Source: Verrucomicrobiaceae bacterium
GTDB lineage: Bacteria; Verrucomicrobiota; Verrucomicrobiia; Verrucomicrobiales; DEV007
NCBI GenBank assembly: GCA_004211885.1
Contig: SHBV01000002.1
Coordinates: 1-64,000, forward strand
Reading direction: 5' to 3'
DNA length: 64,000 nt
Position numbers and translations under genes: made by a program. Below the pieces are notes generated by a model, which was given only the letters and a program-made list of their open reading frames with translations, did not search any database and had not been told where the DNA came from. Shown in pieces: positions 27,126 through 35,200 of the stretch; within the stretch, counting starts at the first letter, position 1, and each line of letters starts with the position of its first letter.

Positions 27126-28445
27126 TTAGCCGAGCTTCCAGTCTCCTCTATAATTGACTGTTTTTAATAGCTTTTCGGCTTCAGGATCTCCAATGACCTG
27201 CTCTTTTTTAGGATCCCATTTGATCGCGCGACCGAGCTTGTCGGAGACGTATCCAATGTGACCTGGAGTCGCTGAACGGTGTCCAGTCTCAGCAGGACAG
27301 ATACACTCTTTCCTCGTCTTAACACCTGTAATAAAGTTTTGGTGATGTCCACCTTCAGATTTGTAAGCTTTCTTAGGTCCACGATTATTGCTTTCCCTTA
27401 TGAATTCCTTAAGGTTATCTGAAGCATCAATTCTGCCACGATCGACATAGATCCAACCGTTCTCACCGTGCCATTCAGTTCCCATGTTTCGACCACCCGC
27501 CATCTTGTGTTTGTTAGAAAGAGTCACTGTGTAACCGCCAGCATATTCAGACACGACAGTGTAATCGAGGGGTTGGTCATACATGCCTTTGCCGTGGTAA
27601 CGAAATCCTTTGGCTTCGACCTTGATCGGGCCACTCTTGTCCATCTCCAGTCCCCAGTGAGCAATGTCATTGTGATGTCCGATCCAGTCCATTAACTGCC
27701 CACCACCATAGTCAAGGCACCAGCGCCAGTTCCAGTGAAGGCGTTTCGAATTGTATGGGAGTAATCGACTCGGTCCGCACCAAAGGTCATAGTCAAGATG
27801 ATCAGGAATTGGTTGAGCGACTTTGCCTTCTTCATCAGTTCCACCACCTGTGGGAAGACCAACTTTGACTTCCTTGATTTTTCCAAGGACTCCATTCATA
27901 ACAGCTTCAGCAGCGACTCGCATACGAGAACTTGAACGTTGCTGTGAGCCTACCTGAAATATTGCTTTTTGTTTTGCCGCTTCTTTATAGACGGCCTGAC
28001 CCTCAGCAAAGAGGTGAGTAATTGGTTTTTCACAATAGACATCTTTCTTATTTCTAAGCAATTCAAGGCAAGCCAGTGCATGCCAGTGGTCCGGAGTACC
28101 CACAATGACCGCATCGAGTTCTTTCATTGCAGCAAGGTCGCGATAATCTGAAAATGTTTCACATCCTTTGTACTCACCACTCTCTGTCTGTTTAGCGTAT
28201 TGCTTATTCACATGATCCTTGGCCCGGTTCATGTTATTCTTGTCGGGATCACAAACGGCGATGGCTTGAGTGCCGGCTTTATTCATTAGGTTCCGCAAGT
28301 TACCCGTGCCTTGACCGCCACAACCAATGAGGCCGAGGGTAATACGATTACTTGGAGCATTGGCTCCTAGGACTGAGGAGGGTACGATAGTTGGTGCGGC
28401 CAATGCACTGGCCGCTGAGGTTTTAAGGAAATTTCTTCTCTTCAT
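27126..28445 (-). CDS. Exported Gfo/Idh/MocA-family oxidoreductase
   Basis: A 439-residue protein with a Tat-type signal (MKRRNFLKTSAASALAAPT). The NAD(P)-binding Rossmann motif GLIGCGGQGTGN is at 38-49 and the catalytic-loop EKP is near residue 138 (YCEKPITH). The C-terminal half is the family's alpha/beta domain (WHWNWRWCLDYGGGQLMDW). Such enzymes oxidise or isomerise sugars, sugar acids or inositols, or remove glycosidic groups. Tat export with a bound dinucleotide is typical for this group in planctomycetes and verrucomicrobia. Ends at a strong terminator. Confidence 0.9.
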   Translation of the reverse strand: MKRRNFLKTSAASALAAPTIVPSSVLGANAPSNRITLGLIGCGGQGTGNLRNLMNKAGTQAIAVCDPDKNNMNRAKDHVNKQYAKQTESGEYKGCETFSDYRDLAAMKELDAVIVGTPDHWHALACLELLRNKKDVYCEKPITHLFAEGQAVYKEAAKQKAIFQVGSQQRSSSRMRVAAEAVMNGVLGKIKEVKVGLPTGGGTDEEGKVAQPIPDHLDYDLWCGPSRLLPYNSKRLHWNWRWCLDYGGGQLMDWIGHHNDIAHWGLEMDKSGPIKVEAKGFRYHGKGMYDQPLDYTVVSEYAGGYTVTLSNKHKMAGGRNMGTEWHGENGWIYVDRGRIDASDNLKEFIRESNNRGPKKAYKSEGGHHQNFITGVKTRKECICPAETGHRSATPGHIGYVSDKLGRAIKWDPKKEQVIGDPEAEKLLKTVNYRGDWKLG

Positions 28446-28551
28446 AAAATCCAGTTTCTCGAAAAGATTTTTCTATTCAAGAAAAAACGATGAATTTCCA
28501 ATTAATTTGGCTAAAAATAGTATTTTGGTAGGGAAAATATCCCCCTAAAAA

Positions 28552-29796
28552 TCACTTTTTTCTTATAGCTGAAGAATCCCAGATCGGCTGAGTCCATGCC
28601 TGTTCCTTTTGTCCATTAAAGGATGGTCGAGGATGGTCCTTACTGGAGGTGACAGTGGCGCGAAAATACCACTCATTATCCATGAGCTTATATTGAACCT
28701 TCTTTCCTTTGATGGTTGCTAGGGTTTCTCCGACAAGGTCCGGATTATTCTCATTACCTTTTCGGGTTCCAATGATTCTTGTCACATATTCCGCATCTGT
28801 GTCAGCTTCGATTTCAAATTCGAGCGTCCCCTTTTTCTGGTCCCTTAAGAGATGTTTGAAATATACACCGCTCGAACCGTAAAATTTTCCAGAGTCCATT
28901 GATCTTATGATAGAATCTTCTTCAAGAGATGAGGACTGAACCATGACCCAGCCCCTCCCGGGCTTGACGTCTCCTCCATGGTAGTAGTGCGAATCGTCAG
29001 AGGAAATTCCATAGAGTGGATCGGACTTTAGCGTTGCAAGGCGGATGGTATTGGCAATGTCCCATATCTTTTCATCTCCGGGTCTCTTAGCGTCTCCAAG
29101 ATGATTGATACTGGGATGGCCATTGTATACTTCGAAGAATTTTTCTTCCAAGACATGAGCAAGGTCCTCGGCTTTAATTGACCATCCAAAGTTTGGATGA
29201 TTTAAATGAGAAAGCATTGGTTTTTTAAGTCGAGTCGATTGCTCTCTCACAGCAATGATATTGTTGCGCATTGTATCACGGAGCGAAGTTCCTTTCTTTG
29301 GAACGATCAGCTCCTTCAGATTCATCCCGTTCGTGTGGACTGGAGATCCTCTAAAATTATTGGTAATTTCCTCGCCCTCGATAAAAATAAAGTCTCCTCC
29401 TCCTTCAAATTTGGGACGGATTTCCTCTAGAGTCCTTAGTCGAACTTCTTGTTTTTTATCTTCTCCACGTAGCTCGACCCAGTCCTTACCAAAGGTGCTT
29501 ATATATTTTTTTAATGTTGGGACCCCGAGCGCTCTTCGCCTCTTTTCAATGGCGCCCACATTCATCCATTTTTCGCCCCTGCTAAGCACATTATGATCTG
29601 ACAGTACCAGGAAATGGTAGCTGTTATCTTTATAAAACTTGGCTATCATTTCAGGAAAATCATTTCCGTCACTCCATAATGAATGCGTGTGGGTATTGCC
29701 TTTGAACCAGCGCACTTTCTCGTCAGCAGTACTAGGATACGTAGCTAAAAAAAGAAAAGGAAATAAAACGCACAGAGGCAAAGCACGGAAAGTCAT
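28552..29796 (-). CDS. Exported PHP-domain protein
   Basis: Start set at ATG 29796, which begins the signal peptide (MTFRALPLCVLFPFLFLAT); the longer form adds 33 residues. The 414-residue product opens with the PHP metal motif NTHTHSLWSDG (His36, His38), then FLVLSDHNVL, a GEEIT block and HLNHPN and SSDDSHYYHG further on. PHP domains are metal-dependent phosphoesterases; exported forms act on unknown extracellular phosphoesters. Head-to-head with the tandem DUF1080 gene across 121 bases. Confidence 0.83.
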   Translation of the reverse strand: MTFRALPLCVLFPFLFLATYPSTADEKVRWFKGNTHTHSLWSDGNDFPEMIAKFYKDNSYHFLVLSDHNVLSRGEKWMNVGAIEKRRRALGVPTLKKYISTFGKDWVELRGEDKKQEVRLRTLEEIRPKFEGGGDFIFIEGEEITNNFRGSPVHTNGMNLKELIVPKKGTSLRDTMRNNIIAVREQSTRLKKPMLSHLNHPNFGWSIKAEDLAHVLEEKFFEVYNGHPSINHLGDAKRPGDEKIWDIANTIRLATLKSDPLYGISSDDSHYYHGGDVKPGRGWVMVQSSSLEEDSIIRSMDSGKFYGSSGVYFKHLLRDQKKGTLEFEIEADTDAEYVTRIIGTRKGNENNPDLVGETLATIKGKKVQYKLMDNEWYFRATVTSSKDHPRPSFNGQKEQAWTQPIWDSSAIRKK

Positions 29797-29842
29797 TAAT
29801 AAAACGCTAACAAATGTATTCAAACAACACAACATCACTTTA

Positions 29843-29861
29843 AAGAGCATTAAATACTCTT
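29843..29861. promoter_or_regulatory. Near-perfect 19-bp inverted repeat in divergent promoter region
   Basis: AAGAGCATTAAATACTCTT has nine-base arms with one mismatched pair around a central A, midway between the divergent PHP and tandem DUF1080 genes. Its size and symmetry suit a dimeric repressor site; no regulator gene is nearby. Inference only. Confidence 0.3.
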
Positions 29862-29917
29862 GTCTCTGGAGCAGGAACCGTGCATTTTCATTCAAAGAAC
29901 AATTATTAAAATTATCT

Positions 29918-31189
29918 ATGCGCTATTTATTTTTATCTGCCGCCTTTTGTCTCATTTCATTATCTCAGTTTGCCGTTGCTCAGAACGTTCCCCCCAAAGG
30001 ATTCCAAGCACTATTTAACGGGAAAGACCTTGAGGGTTGGTTTGGGCATGGAACCAAGGATCCTCGAACATTATGGAAAATGTCTACCGAAGAACTTAAG
30101 GCGCATCAAGAAAAGACACTCAAAGACATTAATGCTCATTGGAGTGTTGAGAATGGGGAGCTTGTCAATGATGGCAAAGGGCTCTATCTGACCACAAAAA
30201 AAGATTACAAGGACTTTGAATTGTTAGTCGAGTATAAGACCGTTCCAAAAGCGGACAGTGGAATTTATCTTCGTGGAGTTCCACAGGTTCAAATATGGGA
30301 TCCTACAGAAAAAGCCAAATGGAAAATTGGAGCTGATAAGGGCTCAGGAGGACTATGGAACAACAGTAAAGGAGCCCCAGGGAAAGATCCTTCTAAGAAA
30401 ATGGATAAGCCGTTCGGAGAATGGAATAAGTTCCATATTATCATGATAGGCGAGCGTGTAACTATTTACCTGAACGGGGAAAAGGTAGTTAACAATGTAG
30501 TGATGGAAAACTATTTTGACCGTAAGATTCCTATTTTCGAGAAGGGGCCAATTCAGCTGCAGACGCACGGCGGTGAAATCCGTTGGCGAAATGTTTTCAT
30601 TAGGGAAATTAAATCAGGTGAAGAAAAAGGCTTCCAGACTCTTTTCAATGGCAAGGATCTTATTGGTTGGCATGGGGCAGTCAATAATTACGAGGTCGTT
30701 GACGGATCCATCATGTGCAAGAAAGGCAAGGGAGGAACTCTTTATGCCAAAGAAGAATACAGCGATTTTGCATTTCGGTTTGAATTTCAACTGCCTCCTG
30801 GCGGGAATAACGGAATAGCTGTTCGCTCCCCTGGAAAGGGTGATCCTGCCTGGGAAGCTTACGAAATTCAGGTCATCGATAATACCGCCAAGAAATATGC
30901 AAATTTACAGCCTTACCAATTTCATGGTTCTGTTTACGGCTTAGCTCCAGCACAGCGCGGGGCTCTCCTTCCGGTCGGAGAATGGAACAAACAGGAAATC
31001 ATTTTCAAGGGAAACCATATCCAAGTCATTCTAAATGAAACAACAATACTCGATCAGGACATAAGCAAGATCGATCTGAGTAAGATAAAGCGGGTCCCAA
31101 AGGGAGTGAAACGCAGCTCTGGATTCATTGGTTTTGCAGGCCACAGTGACCCTGTTAAATTCCGTAATGTGCGTATAAAAAGGCTGTAA
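29918..31189 (+). CDS. Secreted protein with two DUF1080 domains
   Basis: Start set at ATG 29918, the first codon of a signal peptide (MRYLFLSAAFCLISLSQFAVAQ). The 423-residue protein carries two DUF1080 domains in tandem: about 28-230 (FQALFNGKDLEGWFG, ending IRWRNVFIREI) and 237-423 (FQTLFNGKDLIGWHG, ending VKFRNVRIKRL). Each has a complete concanavalin-like unit, so this is duplication, not fragment fusion. Followed after 50 bases by a DUF1501 gene on the same strand. Confidence 0.88.
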   Translation: MRYLFLSAAFCLISLSQFAVAQNVPPKGFQALFNGKDLEGWFGHGTKDPRTLWKMSTEELKAHQEKTLKDINAHWSVENGELVNDGKGLYLTTKKDYKDFELLVEYKTVPKADSGIYLRGVPQVQIWDPTEKAKWKIGADKGSGGLWNNSKGAPGKDPSKKMDKPFGEWNKFHIIMIGERVTIYLNGEKVVNNVVMENYFDRKIPIFEKGPIQLQTHGGEIRWRNVFIREIKSGEEKGFQTLFNGKDLIGWHGAVNNYEVVDGSIMCKKGKGGTLYAKEEYSDFAFRFEFQLPPGGNNGIAVRSPGKGDPAWEAYEIQVIDNTAKKYANLQPYQFHGSVYGLAPAQRGALLPVGEWNKQEIIFKGNHIQVILNETTILDQDISKIDLSKIKRVPKGVKRSSGFIGFAGHSDPVKFRNVRIKRL

Positions 31190-31239
31190 ATTGACAAATT
31201 GACAACTTATCGGATCTTATATTTGAATTAAGTTTCGCC

Positions 31240-32649
31240 ATGTCGCCTTTTTCTTCACGTTGCCTGGGCCCTACTCGTCGGTCATTCCTTGAGCTTGGCG
31301 CTTATTCTTTGTGTGGTTTGGGCTTAGGTGATTTGGCAAAGGCTGCCAAAAGTACTGAGAAAGAGGATCCGGCTGTTATTTTTGTGTGGTTGCCTGGGGG
31401 ACCTCCGCACATGGAAATGTATGACATGAAGCCTGATGCACCGGCCGAGTACCGTGGCATCTTTTCTCCGATCCGAACCAATAATAAGGACCTTCAGGTC
31501 AGTGAATTGATGCCGATGCACGCAAATTGTGCGGACCGTTATAATATTATCCGATCAGTTCATCACACTTTTTCAGATCATGGCGGAGGCCATAAGCGGT
31601 TCATGACGGCAAGGCTTCCTAAGGAACCGACCGGAACACTCAATGATTCACCTGCAATTACTTCATTCATTGAAGCCTCCCTGCGTGAAAAAGGAGCAGC
31701 CAATGGCGGGTTACCAACGAACATCGGATTAATTAAAAAAGGTAGGCACAAAATTGATACTTTTGCTCTTGGAGCAGCATGGATGGGAAACCACAACACA
31801 CCATTCATTGTGAATGGCGATCCAAACGAAAAGGACTTTAAGATTGAAAACCTCTCAATGAATGAGGCTATGGCGGACCGATTACAGGACAGGGTAAGCT
31901 TACTCCGTGGAGTCGATAATTTGAGAAGGGACATAGATGCGAACAAGACGATCGGATCAATGGATGGTTTTAATAGGCAGGCCATGGACATGCTTTTTTC
32001 AGATTCGTTTCGCAACGCATTTGATCTTTCTCTTGAAAGTGATTCGGTCCGGGACCGTTTTGGCCGACATGCATGGGGGCAAAGAGCAATTTTAGCTAGA
32101 AGGCTTGTTGAAGCCGGGGCTCGGTTCGTTACTATAGTGATGGAGAATCCATACGTATCGGGCATTAAAATGCCCAAATATGGAACATATAACTGGGATT
32201 CACATGCTGTTAACTGCCACCTATTTGATGAGGCGAAACTCAGGTTACCTATATATGATAAAGTAATCACAGCGATGATTGAGGATCTTTATGACCGGGG
32301 CCTTGACCAGCGGGTAATGCTTGTAGTGACTGGTGAATTTGGAAGAACTCCTAAAATCGAAGTTAATCCAGGGACTCATACTAAAGTGAAACAGCCTGGC
32401 CGGGGACACTGGCCCGGGGCAATGTCTATGTTGGTAAGTGGAGGAGGAATGCGAACCGGCCAAGTAATTGGTGCGACAAACGATAAGGGTGAGCATCCTA
32501 TATCCAGGGCCATGACACCGAACGATGTTTGGGCCAGTATACTTCTTCATATGGGCATTGATCAGGATCAGACCTTCTTGGATCATGGCGGCAGGCCTCA
32601 GCCCATATTACCATTTGGCTCTCCTATTAGGGAGCTTCTACCTTCATAG
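31240..32649 (+). CDS. DUF1501 protein, GRP-type C-terminus (unpaired class)
   Basis: A 469-residue exported protein with an N-terminal twin-arginine-like signal (RRSFLELGAYSLCG). DUF1501 belongs to the alkaline phosphatase/sulfatase superfamily; here the conserved points are VWLPGGPPHMEMYDMKPDAP, TGEFGRTPKI and the C-terminal GRPQPILPFGSPIRELL. The activity of DUF1501 is unproven. It differs from the class coupled to DUF1553 (no SWVSYGLG motif, different C-terminus). It lies in a plus-strand run with the tandem DUF1080 and DUF3500 genes. Confidence 0.88.
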   Translation: MSPFSSRCLGPTRRSFLELGAYSLCGLGLGDLAKAAKSTEKEDPAVIFVWLPGGPPHMEMYDMKPDAPAEYRGIFSPIRTNNKDLQVSELMPMHANCADRYNIIRSVHHTFSDHGGGHKRFMTARLPKEPTGTLNDSPAITSFIEASLREKGAANGGLPTNIGLIKKGRHKIDTFALGAAWMGNHNTPFIVNGDPNEKDFKIENLSMNEAMADRLQDRVSLLRGVDNLRRDIDANKTIGSMDGFNRQAMDMLFSDSFRNAFDLSLESDSVRDRFGRHAWGQRAILARRLVEAGARFVTIVMENPYVSGIKMPKYGTYNWDSHAVNCHLFDEAKLRLPIYDKVITAMIEDLYDRGLDQRVMLVVTGEFGRTPKIEVNPGTHTKVKQPGRGHWPGAMSMLVSGGGMRTGQVIGATNDKGEHPISRAMTPNDVWASILLHMGIDQDQTFLDHGGRPQPILPFGSPIRELLPS

Positions 32650-32702
32650 AGTAGGGCCCGTATCTTTTGAGTTTACATTTCTGTTCAGCTAGGCATGATC
32701 CC

Positions 32703-33767
32703 ATGAAGATGAAAATTACCTCTCTTGTTTTTTGTTCAATATTGCTCACGGCCCCATTATTATCAGCGGCTCCGGTTGGCAATTATCCTTCTCTGCCCAG
32801 TAAAGTTCTATCCAATTATCATCCAAAGAGTGACTCAGATAGGACACCTGAATCTTTTGCTAAGAGTGCCAATACCTTTTTATCATCTTTGAATAAAGAA
32901 TTAAGAGCACAAGCAGCATTGCCTTTTGACAGCTCAGAAAAAGCAAAGTGGACTAATGTTCCACCGCGTGGCCCTCAAGGCGGTGTAAGGTTAGGTGACT
33001 TGAATGAAGCACAAATAAAAGCTGCCGTTAATTTATTGAGTACAGTTTTAAGTGAACAAGGTTATAGCAAGGCCCGTAATATTCCTTTAGCTGATGATCG
33101 ACTCCTTCGTAACGGCAAGCGACGTCCAGGATTTGGTGCAGAAGACTACTGGTTAGCAATTTTTGGTAAGCCTTCTCCAAATAAGCCTTGGGGCTTACAA
33201 TTCGACGGGCACCACATTGCAATTAATTTGGCATTCCATGGTGATCGTATGTCTATGTCCCCCACATTCATTGGAACTCAGCCTCGTGAGTTTAAGCTTG
33301 GTAAGGATATGGTTGTTCCTATGTCAAATGAGGCTCCATTAGGGCTAAAGCTTTACAATAGCCTAAAGGATGCACAAAAAAAGAGCGCCATGATTGGAAA
33401 GAAACGAGCAAATTTGATAGCTGCTGCGGGCAAGGATGGATTTGTTCCAAAACCTATAGGCGTTTCATGTAAGGATTTTACTAAGGCTCAGCGCGATGTC
33501 CTGCTTGATGTTATAGGGGTCTATGTTGGTGATTTGCCTGAGCCTTATAATAAACACCGTATGGAGGAGCTTAGTTCTGAGATAGATAAAATGTCATTTT
33601 CGTGGTGGGGACCGTCCGTTGAAAAGGGAGATTTTTCATATAGAATTCAAGGTCCAAGTCTAATAATTGAATATGCTGGGCAGGACCTTGGAGGTGACCC
33701 TCATGATCACCTTCATTCAATGTATCGTGATCCAACTAATGAATATGGGTCCCGATTAGGCAAGTGA
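32703..33767 (+). CDS. Secreted DUF3500 family protein
   Basis: Start at ATG 32703 opens the signal peptide MKMKITSLVFCSILLTAPLLS; an upstream TTG would add twelve non-signal residues. The 354-residue product matches DUF3500: RPGFGAEDYWLAIFGKP, WGLQFDGHHIAINLAFHGD and the C-terminal YAGQDLGGDPHDHLHSMYRDP. His- and Asp-rich C-terminus could bind metal. No established function. Follows the DUF1501 gene by 53 bases on the same strand. Confidence 0.85.
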   Translation: MKMKITSLVFCSILLTAPLLSAAPVGNYPSLPSKVLSNYHPKSDSDRTPESFAKSANTFLSSLNKELRAQAALPFDSSEKAKWTNVPPRGPQGGVRLGDLNEAQIKAAVNLLSTVLSEQGYSKARNIPLADDRLLRNGKRRPGFGAEDYWLAIFGKPSPNKPWGLQFDGHHIAINLAFHGDRMSMSPTFIGTQPREFKLGKDMVVPMSNEAPLGLKLYNSLKDAQKKSAMIGKKRANLIAAAGKDGFVPKPIGVSCKDFTKAQRDVLLDVIGVYVGDLPEPYNKHRMEELSSEIDKMSFSWWGPSVEKGDFSYRIQGPSLIIEYAGQDLGGDPHDHLHSMYRDPTNEYGSRLGK

Positions 33768-33799
33768 CGGATTAACAAAAAGATATTAGGGAGTTTACC

Positions 33800-35197
33800 T
33801 TAAGCAATAATATCTTTGACGACATTTCCGTAAACGTCCGTGAGGCGGTAATCTCTGCCATCATGTCTATAAGTGAGCCTTTCATGATCCAGTCCCAGAA
33901 GGTGAAGGATTGTGGCATGAAAATCATGGACATGAACCGGATCTTTGTCCGGGCGAATTCCATGTTCGTCTGTCGACCCATGAACAGTGCCAGACTTAAT
34001 CCCGGCACCGGCCATCCATGAGCTGAATGCCCAGTTATGATGCTCTCTTCCAGGAGCATCGGCTTTATTGTTAAAAGGTGTCCTGCCAAATTCGGTAGTC
34101 CAGACAACTAAAGTATCCTCAAACATTCCACGAGACTTGAGATCTTTGAGAAGTCCTGCGATTGGTTGATCAACGTTCTTAGCAAGCCTTTCATGATCCA
34201 TCATGTTACCGTGAGAGTCCCAGTTACCTGAAGAGCCGGTATCAATTAATTCAACGAAACGAACGCCCCGCTCGACGAGTCGGCGAGCCGCAAGGCACTG
34301 CCACCCAAAGCCTTCAGTCGTTCCTCTTTGGAGCCCATAAAGATTGTGAGTAGCATCCGATTCTTTGGAGAAATCGAAAAGTTCAGGCACTTCCATTTGC
34401 ATACCGAATGCTGTTTCAAAAGTTTTAATTCTGGCCTCTGCCTGAGCATCACCAGAACGGGCGATCAGATGACGTTCGTTTAGCCTTTGCAACGCGGCTA
34501 ACTCTAGCTCTTGACGCGAGACCGGAACTCTGGAGCTAATATTTTTGAAAGGATTTTTGCTAGGTCTAAGAAAAGTGCCCTGATGGGCTCCGGGCAAAAA
34601 ATCACTCGCATATACCTGTGTGCCCGCATAGGTCTGCTTCGGAGCAATGGTAATGAAAGAGGGTAGATTTTGGTTTTCAGTGCCGAGTCCATAACTGACC
34701 CATGAGCCGAGACTGGGCCTCGCGAAAGCAAAGGATCCGGTGTGCATTCCCAAAGTAGCGTTGTAGTGATTGGAATGGTCAGTGTGCATGGAACGAATGA
34801 GCGCTATATCATCAACGCATTGTGCCACGTGCGGGAACAATGTACTGACTTCTGTTCCGCATTGTCCGTGAGGAGAGAATTCCCATTGAGGTGCTTTCAG
34901 ATATATTTTTTCATAACCCGCACGATTTTCTATTTCAGGATGATCGAGCTTGATTTCTTTGCCCACGTCAGATTTTAGTTTTGGCTTAGGGTCAAAAGTA
35001 TCGATGTGGGAAACTCCACCAGTCATGAACAAAAAAATCACATTCTTTGCCTTCGCGGGGAAGTGAGGATTCTTTACGGACAAAGGATCAATACTGTTTG
35101 AAACCGCATCCATATTACGTAATAGGGCAGGCATCATGCTGGACCCTACGACGAAGGAACGGAGAAAAGATCGGCGATCTGATGGTTGGGAAATCAT
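33800..35197 (-). CDS. DUF1501 protein coupled to DUF1553 (paired class)
   Basis: A 465-residue exported protein (Tat-like DRRSFLRSFVVGSS). Paired-class features: FDPKPKLKSDVGKEI, SWVSYGLGTENQNLP, the metal-region TEFGRTPFN and GREHHNW, and the C-terminal LGLDHERLTYRHDGRDYRL. It begins three bases after the stop of the DUF1549/1553 gene, so the two are expressed and probably act together at the cell surface. Enzyme fold inferred from the alkaline phosphatase clan; substrate unknown. Confidence 0.9.
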   Translation of the reverse strand: MISQPSDRRSFLRSFVVGSSMMPALLRNMDAVSNSIDPLSVKNPHFPAKAKNVIFLFMTGGVSHIDTFDPKPKLKSDVGKEIKLDHPEIENRAGYEKIYLKAPQWEFSPHGQCGTEVSTLFPHVAQCVDDIALIRSMHTDHSNHYNATLGMHTGSFAFARPSLGSWVSYGLGTENQNLPSFITIAPKQTYAGTQVYASDFLPGAHQGTFLRPSKNPFKNISSRVPVSRQELELAALQRLNERHLIARSGDAQAEARIKTFETAFGMQMEVPELFDFSKESDATHNLYGLQRGTTEGFGWQCLAARRLVERGVRFVELIDTGSSGNWDSHGNMMDHERLAKNVDQPIAGLLKDLKSRGMFEDTLVVWTTEFGRTPFNNKADAPGREHHNWAFSSWMAGAGIKSGTVHGSTDEHGIRPDKDPVHVHDFHATILHLLGLDHERLTYRHDGRDYRLTDVYGNVVKDIIA

Positions 35198-35200
35198 TTC

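Noticed and set aside
31190..31210. Two TTGACA hexamers before the DUF1501 gene
   Set aside because: Spacings to the nearest TATATT are about 13 and 21 bases, outside the normal range.
31578..32270. 230-codon minus-strand frame within a DUF1501 gene
   Set aside because: Antisense to conserved DUF1501 motifs; composition typical of a shadow frame.
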